Shown here in pieces: positions 48,112 through 59,903 of a DNA stretch of 64,000 nucleotides. Under the pieces are notes generated by a model, which worked only from the letters and a program-made list of their open reading frames with translations, had not been told where the DNA came from and did no database searches. A program made the position numbers and the translations under genes. Source of the DNA: Lycium barbarum (Eukaryota > Streptophyta > Magnoliopsida > Solanales > Solanaceae); NCBI RefSeq assembly GCF_019175385.1, contig NC_083344.1, positions 28,026,231 through 28,090,230 of the forward strand, in the 5' to 3' direction. Positions within the stretch are counted from its first letter, which is position 1. The number at the start of each line of letters is the position of its first letter.

Positions 48112-48299
48112 TTGATAGCCTAAAGGGGCTTATGTATATGAAACTATTTACGTTTATGAATGAAACATGACTTTCTTATGATTTGAGTATAAAATCAACA
48201 AGAGAGTAGTTAATGAGCATGATGGGTAGTAGCACTAGCGGTGCTCGGTGGTTAGCCCCGGGTACCCGTCGCGGCCCCTAGCTGGGTCGTGACACCAAC

Positions 48300-50452
48300 A
48301 AGGCCACATCATCTGACACACACGTACAGCTGTCTATAGACCTCTAATGGAATAGAAAACTGTAGAAAGGATGGGATAGAGCCCCGTCATATCCATATGC
48401 TTATACATCTCCTAAAAGAATGGCATACCAAAATAGACTGCAGCTCCGGATCAAATGAAGCGCACCAACTACTACTGAGTTAAGGTCCTACTGAGCGGGA
48501 CCACCTGCCTGTCTACCTGTACCTATGAGCATGAACGCAGCCCCCCTAGCAATAGGTTAGTCAGTACGATAATGTACTGGGTACGTAAGGCATAAGAGCA
48601 ACATAAGTATAAACATGAGAATCATGAACGAAATCTGGAACTCAAAGCTAAACTGATTGTCTGCTTAGATTTGTATGAACAAGTATCTGTATAACTGACA
48701 ATGCCTCTGTGGGCGCATAATCTACATCTCTCAATGATAATGATGCTCATGTATATAAATATAGGTCATAATGCTGAGGAACGTTTAGCCCGATCCATAT
48801 CATATAATAGTGTCGAGGAACGTACGACCTGATCCATATATCATCATCAAGGTGCACCTGCTCATCAGGTGGTAATCCGTATATAACGCATATCCATTTT
48901 TTCCATACCCAATGTACATATAACATACGCGTATATAACGCCTTCTGGTCACGGGTCAGTATGCATATATATATATGATTGAAGGTAATGCATGAATACC
49001 TGTATATATAAAGCTGGACTCATGAACAGAAGGAACAATCATAAGCGGGGTACAGGAATATCAAGGACTAAAGTACTCTTAATGCTTCTAAGAGTAGAGT
49101 AATATGGAAGCTCATTTACTCGCTTGTTGGCTCATATTATGAGATCATGCCAAAATGAGGAAGGAATAGCCTTAACATACCTTAACATTGCCTTAATCAT
49201 TTAACGTTCTCCTTCCACATTCACAAGATCTACATTAAAAAGGACCATACTAGGTTAAGTCTTAATAACACTCTTTAGTCCATAGTAGAATAATTCATAA
49301 GCTAAAGAAAATTGGGCAGCATTTCCCCTATTTTATTGACTTCTGCCATATTGCAAAACAACTCCCAAACAACTATAATAGCATCCATAATATCATAACC
49401 AAGTTGTAAAATTTCATTAAGTTTCACAATTCATTCTCACATTCAACTTATACCAATAACTTCACACCAACCCTTTACACAATCGTACACAACACTTTCT
49501 TGTCATTATTATTACCCTCCATAACGATATTATAATCATAACATACTCACAATGATAACCCAAGGTAAGTTGCTGCTAAAAATATCATGAATTCCACATT
49601 TGAACTTCATCTTCTACTATCTTCCCTCACCCAAGTTGTCCAACAACCAAACATTCTTAAAAACATGAAATAGTCATGGAAACTAACCTTTTATATCATA
49701 GAAATGAGCTTTGGAACAATTTACCAGCTTGTATGAAAACCCTAGCTTCAATACTAAAGAAAATCTTGAGTTCTACCAACCCTATTGAGCCTTCCAACAC
49801 TTGGATCCTTTGATTCTTGCCATTTAATCTCTAATCTCCCTTGGGATTGTTGAGAATAAGTTTGAAGAGGGTTCTAGGGCTTTTAAGACATGGAGAAATG
49901 TTGGAAATGAATTAAATTAACTAGGGTCGTCCATATATAAAATTTTAAAAGCTGGCCCGACCCGATTATACGGACCATCATACGGTCCGTAAAAATGGAC
50001 CATATAATCACACCATGGAAAAACCCTTCTCTTCCATGGTTATACGGACCATTTATACGGGTCGTATAAGTTATACAGTCCGTATAAGTGGTTGTATAAC
50101 CCACAGTTTTCCGAAAACTTCTCTCGACGATTCGTTTGACTTCCAATCCTTGTGGAACCTTCTAGGCTCTTATATAACACTTCAATAACCATCTAAGGAG
50201 CCCTATAGCTCTTCCTCAAAACATAACTAAATAATTATCAACTCGATAATTGCTAAACCTTCCTAAACACAACTTATACTTCACTTCCTTCAACGAACTT
50301 AATTTCTCCAATTCGTAATACTTCAAAAACCTTGTAGTATACACCTTTAAACCACCAAATACCCTCTTTGGGATCATATGGACTTCATGTTCACCTTATG
50401 ATTGCATTAGTCTATTGACCGCACAACAACACGAAATGTCCGAGGTGTAATA
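48300..50452 (-). mobile_element. G1 5' LTR, outer part
   Basis: Continues 46404-46647 after S5 and matches 19130-21138. It includes two GAACGT units (48779-48820), an ATGCATATATATAT run (about 48960), the GGGCAGCATTTCC core (49314-49326), the CGGACC and CGGTCCGTA cluster (49970-50100), and the outer end GAGGTGTAATA (CA to TA) at 50452, then GGAAC. Confidence 0.9.
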
Positions 50453-51017
50453 GGAACACCTCAAACATTTAAGAAGATTCTTTGACAGACTTCGCAAGTA
50501 CGATTTGAAGTTGAATCCTGTAAAATGCGCATTTGGAGTGCCTGCCGAAAAATTACTAGGATTCATAGTCAGTCGTCGTGGTATCGAATTGGATCCCACC
50601 AAGATTAAAGCAATCCAAGAACTACCTCTGCCAAGAAAAAAGAAAGAGGTCATCAGCTTCTTAGGAAGGTTGAATTACATTGGACGCTTCATTGCCAAGT
50701 CCACAGTGATCATAGAGACAATCCTCAAACTCCTCAAGAACGACGCCCCAACTAAATGGACGGAAGACTGTCAGAAAGCCTTTGACACAATTAAGAAATA
50801 CCTATCAAATCCACCCATTTTGGTCCTGCCAAGGCCGGGAAGTCCTTTGCTGCTATACGTGTCAGTATCAAAAAATGACTTTGGGTGCATGTTGGCACAA
50901 AATGACAAAACAGGCAAGAAAGAAAGAACAATCTATTACATCCGTAAGAAGTTCACTCCCTGCGAATCAAGATATTTCTTGGTGGAAAAGACGTGTTCCG
51001 CTCTAACCTGGGTATGA
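50453..51017 (+). pseudogene. Ogre RT end and RNase H start
   Basis: Resumes the Ogre RT after G1 (HLKHLRRFFDRLRKYDLKLN, then KCAFGVPAEKLLGFIVSRRG). The connection follows (KAIQELPLPRKKKEVISFLG, RLNYIGRFIAKSTVI). RNase H begins at about 50845 with LLLYVSVSKNDFGCMLAQND and IYYIRKKFTPCESRYFLVEK, ending at CSALTWV. The family has D in the first RNase H strand where this copy has K-N nearby, so the catalytic Asp may be lost. After 51015 the frame ends and the sequence jumps to 3' non-coding DNA, so the rest of RNase H and all of integrase are deleted. Confidence 0.88.
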
Positions 51018-51353
51018 TTTAGCAAGAGAAAGATGAAAGCAACCCCACAAGGAAGTTGGGGCGCCTCTAAAAAATTCTTTAAATATATCGGGTCTAAAGA
51101 ACGGGCTGATTAAAACTCCTACACTAGAGCAGAATTTTTGAGAAGGGTCTCAAAAATTCCTCAAGCTCGGTGAAATCAAGAATTGACAAGTACACACTTA
51201 CACTGGGGAAAAGTTTTTGAGAGGGTCTCAAAAATTCCTTCGACATAGCGAAATTCGAGTTGGTATAAAGACGTATACATACTGGGGCAAAATTTTCGAA
51301 AGGGATTCAAATATTTCAGGAGTCTAGATCAAGAAGAAGAAGAAGAAGAAGAG
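51018..51353 (+). repeat. Ogre 3' tandem repeats and GAA run
   Basis: Three units of about 80 bp starting at 51122, 51202 and 51281, each with a form of ACTGGGGCAAAATTTTTGAG then GGGTCTCAAAAATTCC. An AAG/GAA microsatellite follows (51331-51353). Tandem repeats between pol and the 3' LTR are characteristic of Ogre. Confidence 0.75.
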
Positions 51354-52944
51354 ACGGGAAACCTTGCTTGTGTAACTAATGTCATGACATTAAAACGGTG
51401 TATATAAAATATTATTTTCGAGACGTATATGTATATATTTTCCAAAAATCATCGCCCAAAAACGTTTTAGCTATGCTAGAGAAAATAAAAGATTTTAAGA
51501 AAAATGAGCATCCTTTCCTGCTGAGATATGAACGGAAGAAGTCCATTTGCAGGAAAAGAAGTTGACCATATAGGAAACTGACAAATTTTTCTGTAGATGC
51601 AGGAACAAACAAGCATGGATGTTTTACACTAACTCCTTTGCTAGAATGTTTAAAACAGGGTAATGACAATGAGCTAAGTGAAGAAGAAGCGTCAAGGAAT
51701 AGCGGCGCAAAAGAGTGTATGAAAAGGTAATGAAGCCCTCCCAAAGTAAAGTTTGCTTTACGCTGATAAGTTTGCTCATTTTGCAGAGCACGAAGAATTT
51801 TATAAAAGAAAAACTTTAAAAACCACTAAAAGATATAATCACGGTACCAAAAGCTGGGTCTCCACTAAACAGTATTGTGTCAAGGTATTGAGACCTCAGT
51901 CTAGACGTCGCATGGCTTGCCTTGATACATTGGCTGAGTTGACGTCACATAAATCTAAAAAATTTAAAATGACGCGTTGATACCGGTATCGAAATTCCAT
52001 ATTCACAATCGAGTCTAGTCCTTTTGGAAGATGTGAACCCTGTCCACGGGCGGGTATTCTTCCTCGGAGTCAAAAAAGGAAAGTGTAAGCCTTGCCACCA
52101 AGGTAAGCTTCATTCCTCAAAATGATGATATGGATTAAACGACTATATGCTGAAGGGGCTAAGTCGTCATCCATATATATAGCCGAAAATAGGTAGCGTA
52201 ATTCCGAGGTTGATGTCCGCAATCGTTGAAATACGAATGTGATTCCTACATCAAGATTTGCGGTCGCTATTGCAGTCTATTTCAAGTTAACGTAACCATG
52301 GTTCAGGGATAGTGGAAGTCATGAGAAAAGGCTCCGACTTGAATATGCAGTAGTTAACTTGAAAATTCTGACTAAATGTTGTAATTCTGGACACAGAGGT
52401 TAGTAGTCATCATGAAAGGAATATGATGTTGCACTCTGATGTGCAGTCTAGATTTGGGTATTTTTGACTATAAGTGATGTGGTCCTAAACTGGTATACTG
52501 CGAGCTTCGTATGAGGATAACAATGCAGTCGACACTAGATTTGCGACAGTCACCGCAATATGTGAAAATGATATGAGTCCAAATTTTCATGGGTGGCGGA
52601 TGTCATAAGAAACAAAAATGATCCCGCACTTGAAAACATGGTTTTCATTAATAACATCTTGCTTACGAAAATGACAATCGGACTGGGGTGATTAGGGTCG
52701 CAGAAATGTGGTATAGCCCGACCCAGATCCCAACAGAATTTATCATTGAACAATGAAAACATCTAAAAATGATGGAAAAAGAGCTGGTCAAAGTATCGTG
52801 ATTATTATCCAAGAGTAGATCATTTTTTCAAAAAATACACAAAAAACACATACGCGCAGGAGAAAAGAAAGAAGACGGACAAGCGTTTGCAAAAGATCGA
52901 CATAATGCCAAAAAAAGGGTAAAATGTCACTCAGGTATGACTAT
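51354..52944 (+). other. Unassigned, probably decayed Ogre 3' region
   Basis: No ORF that I recognise; the frames at 51412-51744, 51753-51980 and 52550-52762 have no family features. Contains TGACGTCA (51939-51946 region) and ATACCGGTAT (51980-51990) palindromes. It does not match the Ogre 5' LTR end at 4421-4930, so no 3' LTR is identified. It ends where G4 3' UTR sequence becomes recognisable. Confidence 0.4.
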
Positions 52945-55900
52945 ATTAAAACCATATGTTGGCCCTGCGAGGCATTGTTGGTATTTCCTGCGTGCAGGTT
53001 CTGGGATAGTAAGAAGTACAGAGGAAACTATGCCCAAATTTTCCCAGAAATAGGAAAAAGGAATAGAATAAGACATAAGTTCATAATGTGTTTTGAAGGG
53101 TGATACCGATAAGGTAAATCTATTATGTTGGACTAAAGAGTTAATAAATACCCCCACGTCATCCATAAGAGGCATCATTCTTGTTTGGGAGACCTTGTTT
53201 CGAAGAAGCGTACATGAGCAACAGAATTTGGGATTCATTTGAATGGACGAGAATACCTTACAGCCACATTTTTGCCAAAAATAAAAGGCTTAGGGTAAAG
53301 GGAAAAACCGTCTAGCAATTAAGTTCCATTATTGGAAGAGTACAAAGCATACGACAAGCAATTTGTGAACTAAATGGTTCGTTCACGACTCAAGAATAAA
53401 CCTGGAAGTAAACCATGTAAATCAAGCACTAGAAGTCCTGTGGTGCTTGTCAGATTCTAGTTTTCTTCTGCTGGTGGTTGGAGAATGCTTTATAGTAACC
53501 TTGTATTAGTTCATTAATCAACTAATTGGAGATGGAATCTGTGGAAGGAAAACTTAAACTTGTGGGCTGTCTAGGATCATGTATTTCATATGTTGTTAGT
53601 GAAATGCTAGGATGATTCAGAAAGGCTTGTGATACTAAGGGATGATTTAGAAAAAGGTGGTAACTCGTAACAGAACATTTTACTGAGGTATCGAGTGAAC
53701 CGATAAGTAGGGATAAATTACGACAAGTTTACAGTTAAAAGGAGTAATAATATGATTGAGATAAAAGTACGGGGGAGGATGAATTATGACAAGTTATGAA
53801 GGTATTGATAAGACAACTTGTGAGATACTATGGGTAAGATTGATCAGAATGAGTGAAGGGTTACGCACGCCTATTCCATAGAGTGTAATTAAAACATAGT
53901 AAGAATCGTGAATAAGATTAAGAAGTGTTATATTATAGGATAGATTACGAACAGGATGTAATGTGAATACCATAAGGATTGCTATAGAAATGAGTAAAGC
54001 CTAGCAAGGAAAAGGATACGATGTGATTAGTGTGAAATGGAGAAGCAAATATAGAACGAACAAGAAAGACTTACAAAGTTCAATAGGGAAAGTTCAGAAT
54101 AAAAGTCAAGTGGTAACAAAAGTGAAAGCAAGCACAGGAAGAGAAGAAGTAATTGAAAGAAGAAGATAGAAAGCAAGCGAGTAGAATTACAGTATAGCGA
54201 TGCGTTACGACATGTATAGCAAAGAAAACGAGTAAAATAAGCGACAGAATTGTGAAGGACCAACCTAAAGGAAGGTGATCAACATGACCGAAGGAGTGCC
54301 AGAAATGACTGGGATGATAAGAACAAATAGAGATGAACAGAATATGTTTCGAAGATGAGAAAGGGGTTATGCACAAAATAAAAAGATGGACATAGACTGG
54401 AGAAATGAAAGGAATACTAAAAGAAGCACCAAAGACAGACGTAACTAATTGAGTATGAGTATAGGATAAAAGGGAAATATATAGCTACGGACTTAAGGTG
54501 TAGTACGGCTAAAAAGTGATAGACAAGACCACTATTAAAACGAATTTGATATGATTTTGAGTAAGTTAGAAGTTAGCGTTGGGTATACGACAAGGATGAA
54601 AAAACAGGAGGCATAAAAGAGTAACACGTGTATGTGACTTCACCTCGGAAACTGTGAAATCCTTAAAGGACAATAATTGTGGATTTGTAAAACAACTGAT
54701 GTATTGTAAATATATTAGAAGAAATAGACGATATCTGTTGGGATAAAGATAGTGTTATGAGAAAGCTTGAGACACTTATCATCAGAATATAAGTGCTACT
54801 GAATGGAGAATTTGAAACGACGATAAGCACCACCTAACTACTGATTGGGGTGAATGGAATGTGGCTTCGGACAAATTGCTACATTAATTACATTACTCGA
54901 GTACCAACCATCAGATTAGATTTTGTACTATATGTCGAGAGTTCTCATCACCTCGTGATGGTGTTGGGATTTCATACATGGGTAATCTAAGTTGTAAGTG
55001 CTATTAAAGAAAGACATGGATATGGTGCAGTATACCAAATGAATTGGAAAAGAATCATATGAATCTGAAAATTTGAAATGGGGACATAGAGTGGAATGGA
55101 AATAGATAATAGTGTGAGTACACCCAAAAGGGGGGAAGCGGATGGGAGAAATGCAAGTGTAAGATGAAAGCAACTGATACTGCAATACATTTAATGTGAA
55201 AAATTAAACCTAAAGTGAGATCCCATATTGAAACAAGCTAGTGGGATCTGAAAGCCAGCGACAAACGGATAGAAGCCAAAATGGTAATTAAGACAGTGTT
55301 GAGAATTATGGGTATAGACCTTGGATAATATGACATCAGAAGGTGGATGCTTATAAAACGGAAGAATATGACAAGAGAATGGTAACAAGTAACTTAAAAG
55401 GATATTATAAAGGATAGCAAGGCTGTACTGATTAGAGGTTAAGATGTTGACAACGGAGTTATTGGCTCATGATATCGTGACACATAGGTAGCAAAGGAGA
55501 AAGGATAGGAAATCTCTCCTGTAGTAAGATATGAGAAAAACCAAATAGTGAATAGAGGAAGGGGAAAGAATATGGCAAAACAGGCAGCAAGTGTGTGTTA
55601 CTACAATAAGATGCGTAGGGCAGAATAAGCCAGGAGAAGGAAAGACTATGACTAAGATTGGACACATTTTGTACAAATTATATAGGAATAGTTATGCAAC
55701 CTACGAATACTTGTATACTAAGAACGAGGCCAAGTGAGTACTTAATAAGGAGGGTAAAAATTCAGTAACAACAATGTGGTTGCAATTTTTGGGTACATCA
55801 AAGAAAGGTGTAAGAGGGTTTGAAGTAAAACTACAGAGATGAAATTAGTACTGAGGGCAAAAGTCATAGTTGTGCCTTAACATCAATTGAAAGACAAGCG

Positions 55901-56919
55901 AGGGAACACTATGGTATTTACTAAGCTGATTTGAGCACCTACACATACTTATGTAAAGATTGCAACGGGATGCGTGAAAGGAGAGCTAAGAGCAAATTTG
56001 AGCAAAGGGGCAATAGAAGAATTTGAGTAAAAAAAAAAAAAGAAACGACACGAGGTAATATGCCTAAAGTATTACCAGTTACATTAAGAGAAATTACGAA
56101 ATGATTTAACCGAGACAATTAGAACAAGCGGGTTACTGGTTACTGGATGACAGTAAAGTTATAATATGAGGGGACCCTAGCGCTATTTAATAGCCAACCC
56201 TAAAGATCGAAATTGAGAGGTACAAACAAAGGATAGTTAGAGACCTTCAAAAGAAAGTCAGAAGGTAACACATGATGCTGAGGATTCCAGAATACGAACA
56301 GTCACAGCGGAGTAAAGCATGGATATTGGAGTACAAAAAATGTCACCCTCTAGGAAATTTCATTGTACTCGTAGAACCTGCGAAGGATCCACAGGATACC
56401 AGAAACATGCGATACTCTAGGGATATTAAAGTGTAAAGAACTGATGAGGGACGTCTGCGCGTTACAAGATCTTGTTTAAAGATAAGACGGTGGAGTGAAG
56501 TGAATGATACATCATCTTAAGAGAATAACTATAGAAAAAGGAAAAGTTGAGTAATGACTACACGCATCACGAGTACAAGTCTGAATCAATTGATGACAAT
56601 ACAACTGAGCAGTATGCAGATAAGAGAGACAGTAACACTTCAGCAGAAAAGCTCGAAATACAGCTGATAACCAACTACGAAATAAAGAGTAGAGTAAAGA
56701 CAAAGGCATGTAATTATTACCTCGAGAAGTAACAAAAAGAGGAGATATTACAGGAATGACTAAGTAAAGACCTGGAATGTGTTATAACGAATTATGGTGA
56801 ATCGACCAATGGAAGAGGTATGTGAAGGGCGTGATTGAATAAGAGGACACTTGAGAAAGTATTGAGAGTTCAGAATCAGTTTAACATTTCAGGACGAATG
56901 TTCTAAAAGGGGGGAAGGA
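52945..56919 (+). mobile_element. G4 3' untranslated region and polypurine tract
   Basis: Begins GGTATGACTATATT... GCCCTGCGAGGCATTG (52962-52977) and ACAGAGGAAACTATGCCC (53019-53036), the same phrases as the short 3' UTRs of G3 and G5, then continues for nearly 4 kb of AG-rich DNA with no coding signal. It ends with AACATTTCAGGACGAATGTT (56883-56902) and the polypurine tract AAAAGGGGGGAAGGA (56905-56919). The integrase that should precede it is absent, so a deletion joins it to the Ogre side. ORFs here (mostly minus-strand, Ser/Leu/Phe-rich) reflect base skew. Confidence 0.7.
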
Positions 56920-58897
56920 TGTTATACCCCGTATATTTATACTTCAAATTATTCACAAGCAAGTCGACTCAAGTTAAAGGCGGAGTCATTTTCGGACACG
57001 AGATAGAAACAATTAAATTTCAATTTTAAATTAGAACATAAATTATTTATAAATTTTATTTGGTGTGGAAATATTATAGGAGATTAGGAACTAATTAGTT
57101 ATGATTAAATTATTAAGTATGGATTAGGGATTAATTAATAAATTAATTTAATTTTTAAACTGTGGGCCCCACCCGTTTAAATTAAAAAAAAGTTGTTGGG
57201 TTGTTAGGAATATTATGGGCTGAGTTGTGAGAATTTTATGTGTATGTCGTTGTTGTTGGTATTTCTGTGTTGACAGGAGGACAATTAGAAATTTGGGTTA
57301 GGCGAATATATAGGGGAAATGCTGCCCGATTTTCGTTAAGTCTTTAACTAATAGAAAACCCTAAAAGAGAATATATAAGCTGAAATATAGGTTCTGTAAG
57401 AAATGGGTTATAGATTTGTGAACTAGAAAATATAGTTACTAACGATAACGTTACTCTTGTATTAAATAGGCTAAAAGAGCGACGAGACAAACGGGTTACG
57501 AATAGCCGCTAACAGGTATGTAAAGCTGTCCCTTCTTTCTTTTGGCATGTCTTAGATTTAAGTGATGAATGATATGAACTGTGGGGTAATTCCATTCATA
57601 AGCTTTGAGTGATATTTATGATTCTTATTCACTTCTTGATGTTACAATTCTCAAGTGATTGAGCCTCCCTCTTCAGTTTTCTGTACGTTGGTTAATAGTC
57701 GATATATATCTGTTCCTATTCTTAGGAACTCTATGATAACTAGTAACATATGACTATGATCCTTAAGGCTTTGTGATATCCTTATGATGACGTCAAGGGA
57801 TGTTTGATATGTTTCCGATGACCTTCGAAAGGTATTTGATACGACTATTGTCTTGATTTTCAAATGGTAATTCGTGTTGATTATTCTATTGAGTCTTTGA
57901 AAATGTTTTTAAATTGCATATAGTTTCTCACTACTCTGCTCGTGCATGCCTCAATATGTCTTTCACTGAGTCCCGGGCCAGGATATGTATTCGTGCACAG
58001 TTTCACTGCATTGTTCACCGAGTCCCTCACTAGAGGGCCGGGTACGGTATATATATATTATGGTGTATGCTGTGTTATGGTGTTATGCTGTGTTTTGGTG
58101 TTATGCTGTGTTATGGAGTTATGCTGTGTTACGGAGTTATGCTGTGTTCTGGAGTATGCTGTGTTATGGCGCTAAAGACGGGGTGGCGACCATGTTCCCC
58201 GAGTCCCATAATGGGCCTGATATGATATATGATATTGACATGCATGATTTATGTTCAAAGGCAAGCATTTTGGTATTCTGGTTATTGTACTCGTTTTTTG
58301 TACTCCTTATTTCAGTTATGATCCTGTTTACTCTATTTCATGCTTTACATGCTCAGTACATATTCCGTACTGACCCCCTTTCTTCGGGGGGCTGCATTTC
58401 ATGCCCGCAGGTGTAGATACTCGATTTGGTGATCCGCCAGCTTAGGACTCCCTTTCTGCTGTCTTGGAGAGCTCCATTGTTCTGGAGGCTAGACTTTTGG
58501 TTTGAATCTTATGATATATATATGTATATGCTATCCAGGGGTACGACGGGGCCCTGTCCCGTCATATTTCGTTATTCGTACTCTTAGAGGTCTGTAGACA
58601 TATGTGCGGGTTGTGTATGGGTTCTATTCAGCTGTGTATATACGATGTGCTGTGGTATGATGTTCGTCTCTAGTAGCAGCCTTGTCGGCTTGCGTATTAT
58701 TTCATGATATGATTAGTTGTGACTCCTCAGGAGACCGTTGATCTGGAAATATATATATATATGATGATGTTACGAACTTTGGAGTTCCTTTATAAGTTTC
58801 CGTATTGTCGTAGTTTTAGTGTGACTATATCTGATAGGTACGTATATGGGTGTCCAGGTCGGGCACCAGTCGCGGCCTACGGGGTTGGGTCGTGACA
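56920..58897 (+). mobile_element. G4 3' LTR
   Basis: 1978 bp from TGTTATACCCCGTATATTTA to GGGGTTGGGTCGTGACA. It contains GTGGGCCCCACCC (57162-57174), the core GGGGAAATGCTGCCCGATTT (57314-57333), donor-like CAGGTATGTAAAGCTGTCCC (57514-57533), a GTGTTATGG-type repeat (58070-58175), the CAGTACATATTCCGTACTG hairpin (58354-58372), acceptor-like CATGCCCGCAGGTG (58400-58413) and GACGGGGCCCTGTCCCGTC (58546-58564). A polypurine tract abuts its start, so it is a 3' LTR. AGTTC (58898-58902) is its right target duplication inside G5. Confidence 0.9.
58070..58175 (+). repeat. Short tandem repeat in G4 LTR
   Basis: About seven variants of GTGTTATGGTGTTATGCT with 15-17 base periods. The apparent ORFs over it (Cys/Val/Leu repeats) are artefacts of the repeat. 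Confidence 0.85.
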
Positions 58898-59195
58898 AGT
58901 TCACCCAGTTTTTCATGTCTCAACGCTCGGCAAGTGTGTTGGAGATCCCAAGAGAATTGTTCCAATAGATGATGTGCAAGGGACAGAAAAGTTAGCATAT
59001 GAAGAAGTACCCATTGCCATGTTAGACAGGCAAGTACGAAGACTTCGAAACAAGGAAGTGGCTTCAGTTAAGGTCTTATGGCGGAATAACAATCGAGAAG
59101 AGATGACTTGGGAAGCGGAAGAGAAAATGAAATGCAAGTATCCACACTTATTACAAGTCCCAGGAGAGGTTCAAGATGAAGCGCCAACAATATAA
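58898..59195 (+). pseudogene. G5 integrase C-terminus with chromodomain-like tail
   Basis: Picks up inside the integrase after G4: VHPVFHVSTLGKCVGDPKRI, VQGTEKLAYEEVPIAMLDRQ, VRRLRNKEVASVKVLWRNNN, REEMTWEAEEKMKCKYPHLL, ending TAA at 59193-59195. This segment is fully open and aligns residue by residue with G3 (37175-37472). The upstream part of G5 is not in the window, since G4's 5' side is lost. G4 inserted at AGTTC, within the codons for VHPVF. Confidence 0.93.
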
Positions 59196-59466
59196 GGTAT
59201 GTATGCAGTAAATGAAGTGTAATAATTAGAGTATCTGAACACCCCTATTTCCATCATTACTCAGATATTGTATCCCTCATCTTCGGGAGCTTTCGTAAGT
59301 CCTTCTTAGAGTTTTATTGTGTTGTAGCCCTATGAGGTAAAATTATTATGGGTTGTTGTGACAAGACGGTAGCGCCATATTATAGGGGAAACTCTGGCGA
59401 TATTTTTGTAGAATTCCCGAGTACTTATCATTCGAGGACGAATGTTTCAAAAGGGGGGGGGGAGAA
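59196..59466 (+). other. G5 3' untranslated region, hairpin and polypurine tract
   Basis: Contains the phrases CCCTATGAGG...GGGTTGTTGTGACAAGACGG and GGGGAAACTCTGGCG. It ends with TCATTCGAGGACGAATGT (59428-59445) and AAAAGGGGGGGGGGAGAA (59449-59466) adjoining the LTR. Confidence 0.88.
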
Positions 59467-59903
59467 TGTTACACCTCGGAACTTTGGGTTGCTGAACGGT
59501 GAGGGGATTAACGTAAGTTAAGGTGTACATGATTTCCCTACAAGTAAGAAGGGATACTTAATAATTCTAATTAAGATTGCAAAGAAGTTAGAGGCAAGAG
59601 AGAAAAGTTCATCAAATGAAACTCCACCGCAGTTCTGCGAAAGGGGGGTTCGACGGCCGTTCTTTGTACCGTCGGACGAGTCGATGCTTCGTCGATTGTG
59701 TTGTAGAATTGAGCTAGAGCGAAGACCATTCGACGAACAGGTTGACACTCCGTCAATCAGTTCGACGGGCCGTCCTTCTCACCGTATAATAAAAAGAAAC
59801 GATAGATTGCTCACTGGAAATTTAACGACTTCGACGATCAGATCGACGCCCCGTCGATCCGATCGACGCTCCGTATATCTCGGTCGGGACTGATTTCATG
59901 AAT

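Larger units (their letters stand above)
46648..48294 (+). mobile_element. Solo LTR S5 (gypsy) in G1 5' LTR, internally deleted
   Basis: 1647 bp, TGTTAAACCTTGGAAAATCC to GCTGGGTCGTGACA, flanked by CCAAC at 46643-46647 and 48295-48299. Same family as S3 and the G5 LTR but about 0.8-1 kb shorter: the sequence jumps at about 47905 from the leader (just before the donor-like site) to a TTTGTTCCAGAGGTGCTTG block near the LTR 3' end. Palindrome cluster at 46990-47145; core AAGTGTTGTCCAATTTTCCC (47788-47807). It is one of the two opposite-orientation insertions within G1. Confidence 0.93.
18896..50452 (-). mobile_element. G1: complete minus-strand Tekay-type chromovirus, itself hosting G2 and S5
   Basis: Both LTRs are present (18896-21138 and 46404-50452), with a GGAAC target duplication at 18891-18895 and 50453-50457 inside the Ogre RT. 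Reading right to left: 5' LTR, primer binding site, gag, zinc knuckle, protease, RT, RNase H, integrase, polypurine tract, 3' LTR. G2 interrupts the RT between 24016 and 44135; S5 interrupts the 5' LTR. LTR ends have decayed: TG to TA at 18896-18897, and CA to TA at 50451-50452. The order and the C-terminal integrase tail place it in the Tekay/Del chromovirus group. Confidence 0.92.
4421..51353 (+). mobile_element. Ogre/Tat-type gypsy retrotransposon, host of the nest (discontinuous, degenerate)
   Basis: The oldest recognisable layer. Its parts lie at 4421-5187, 7875-8758, 11455-18895 and 50453-51353, in the order 5' LTR end, primer binding site, ORF1, gag, protease, RT and RNase H, then 3' tandem repeats. 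An extra ORF before gag, a DGG-type protease, an apparent intron between protease and RT, and tandem repeats downstream of pol are known Ogre traits. Insertions S2, S3 and G1 each have clean target duplications and their removal rejoins the element. Integrase and the end of RNase H are gone, and no 3' LTR is recognised. The 3' limit of the element is uncertain and could extend toward 52944. Confidence 0.85.

Noticed and set aside
53000..56900. Possible host genes on the minus strand (54027-54376, 54928-55388, 55459-55676)
   Set aside because: Short Ser/Leu/Phe/Tyr-rich frames produced by purine-rich plus strand; no conserved motif, splice pattern or start context.
57942..58416. Overlapping ORFs of 77 and 143 codons with Cys/Val/Leu repeats
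   Set aside because: They translate a short tandem repeat and conserved LTR sequence of G4.
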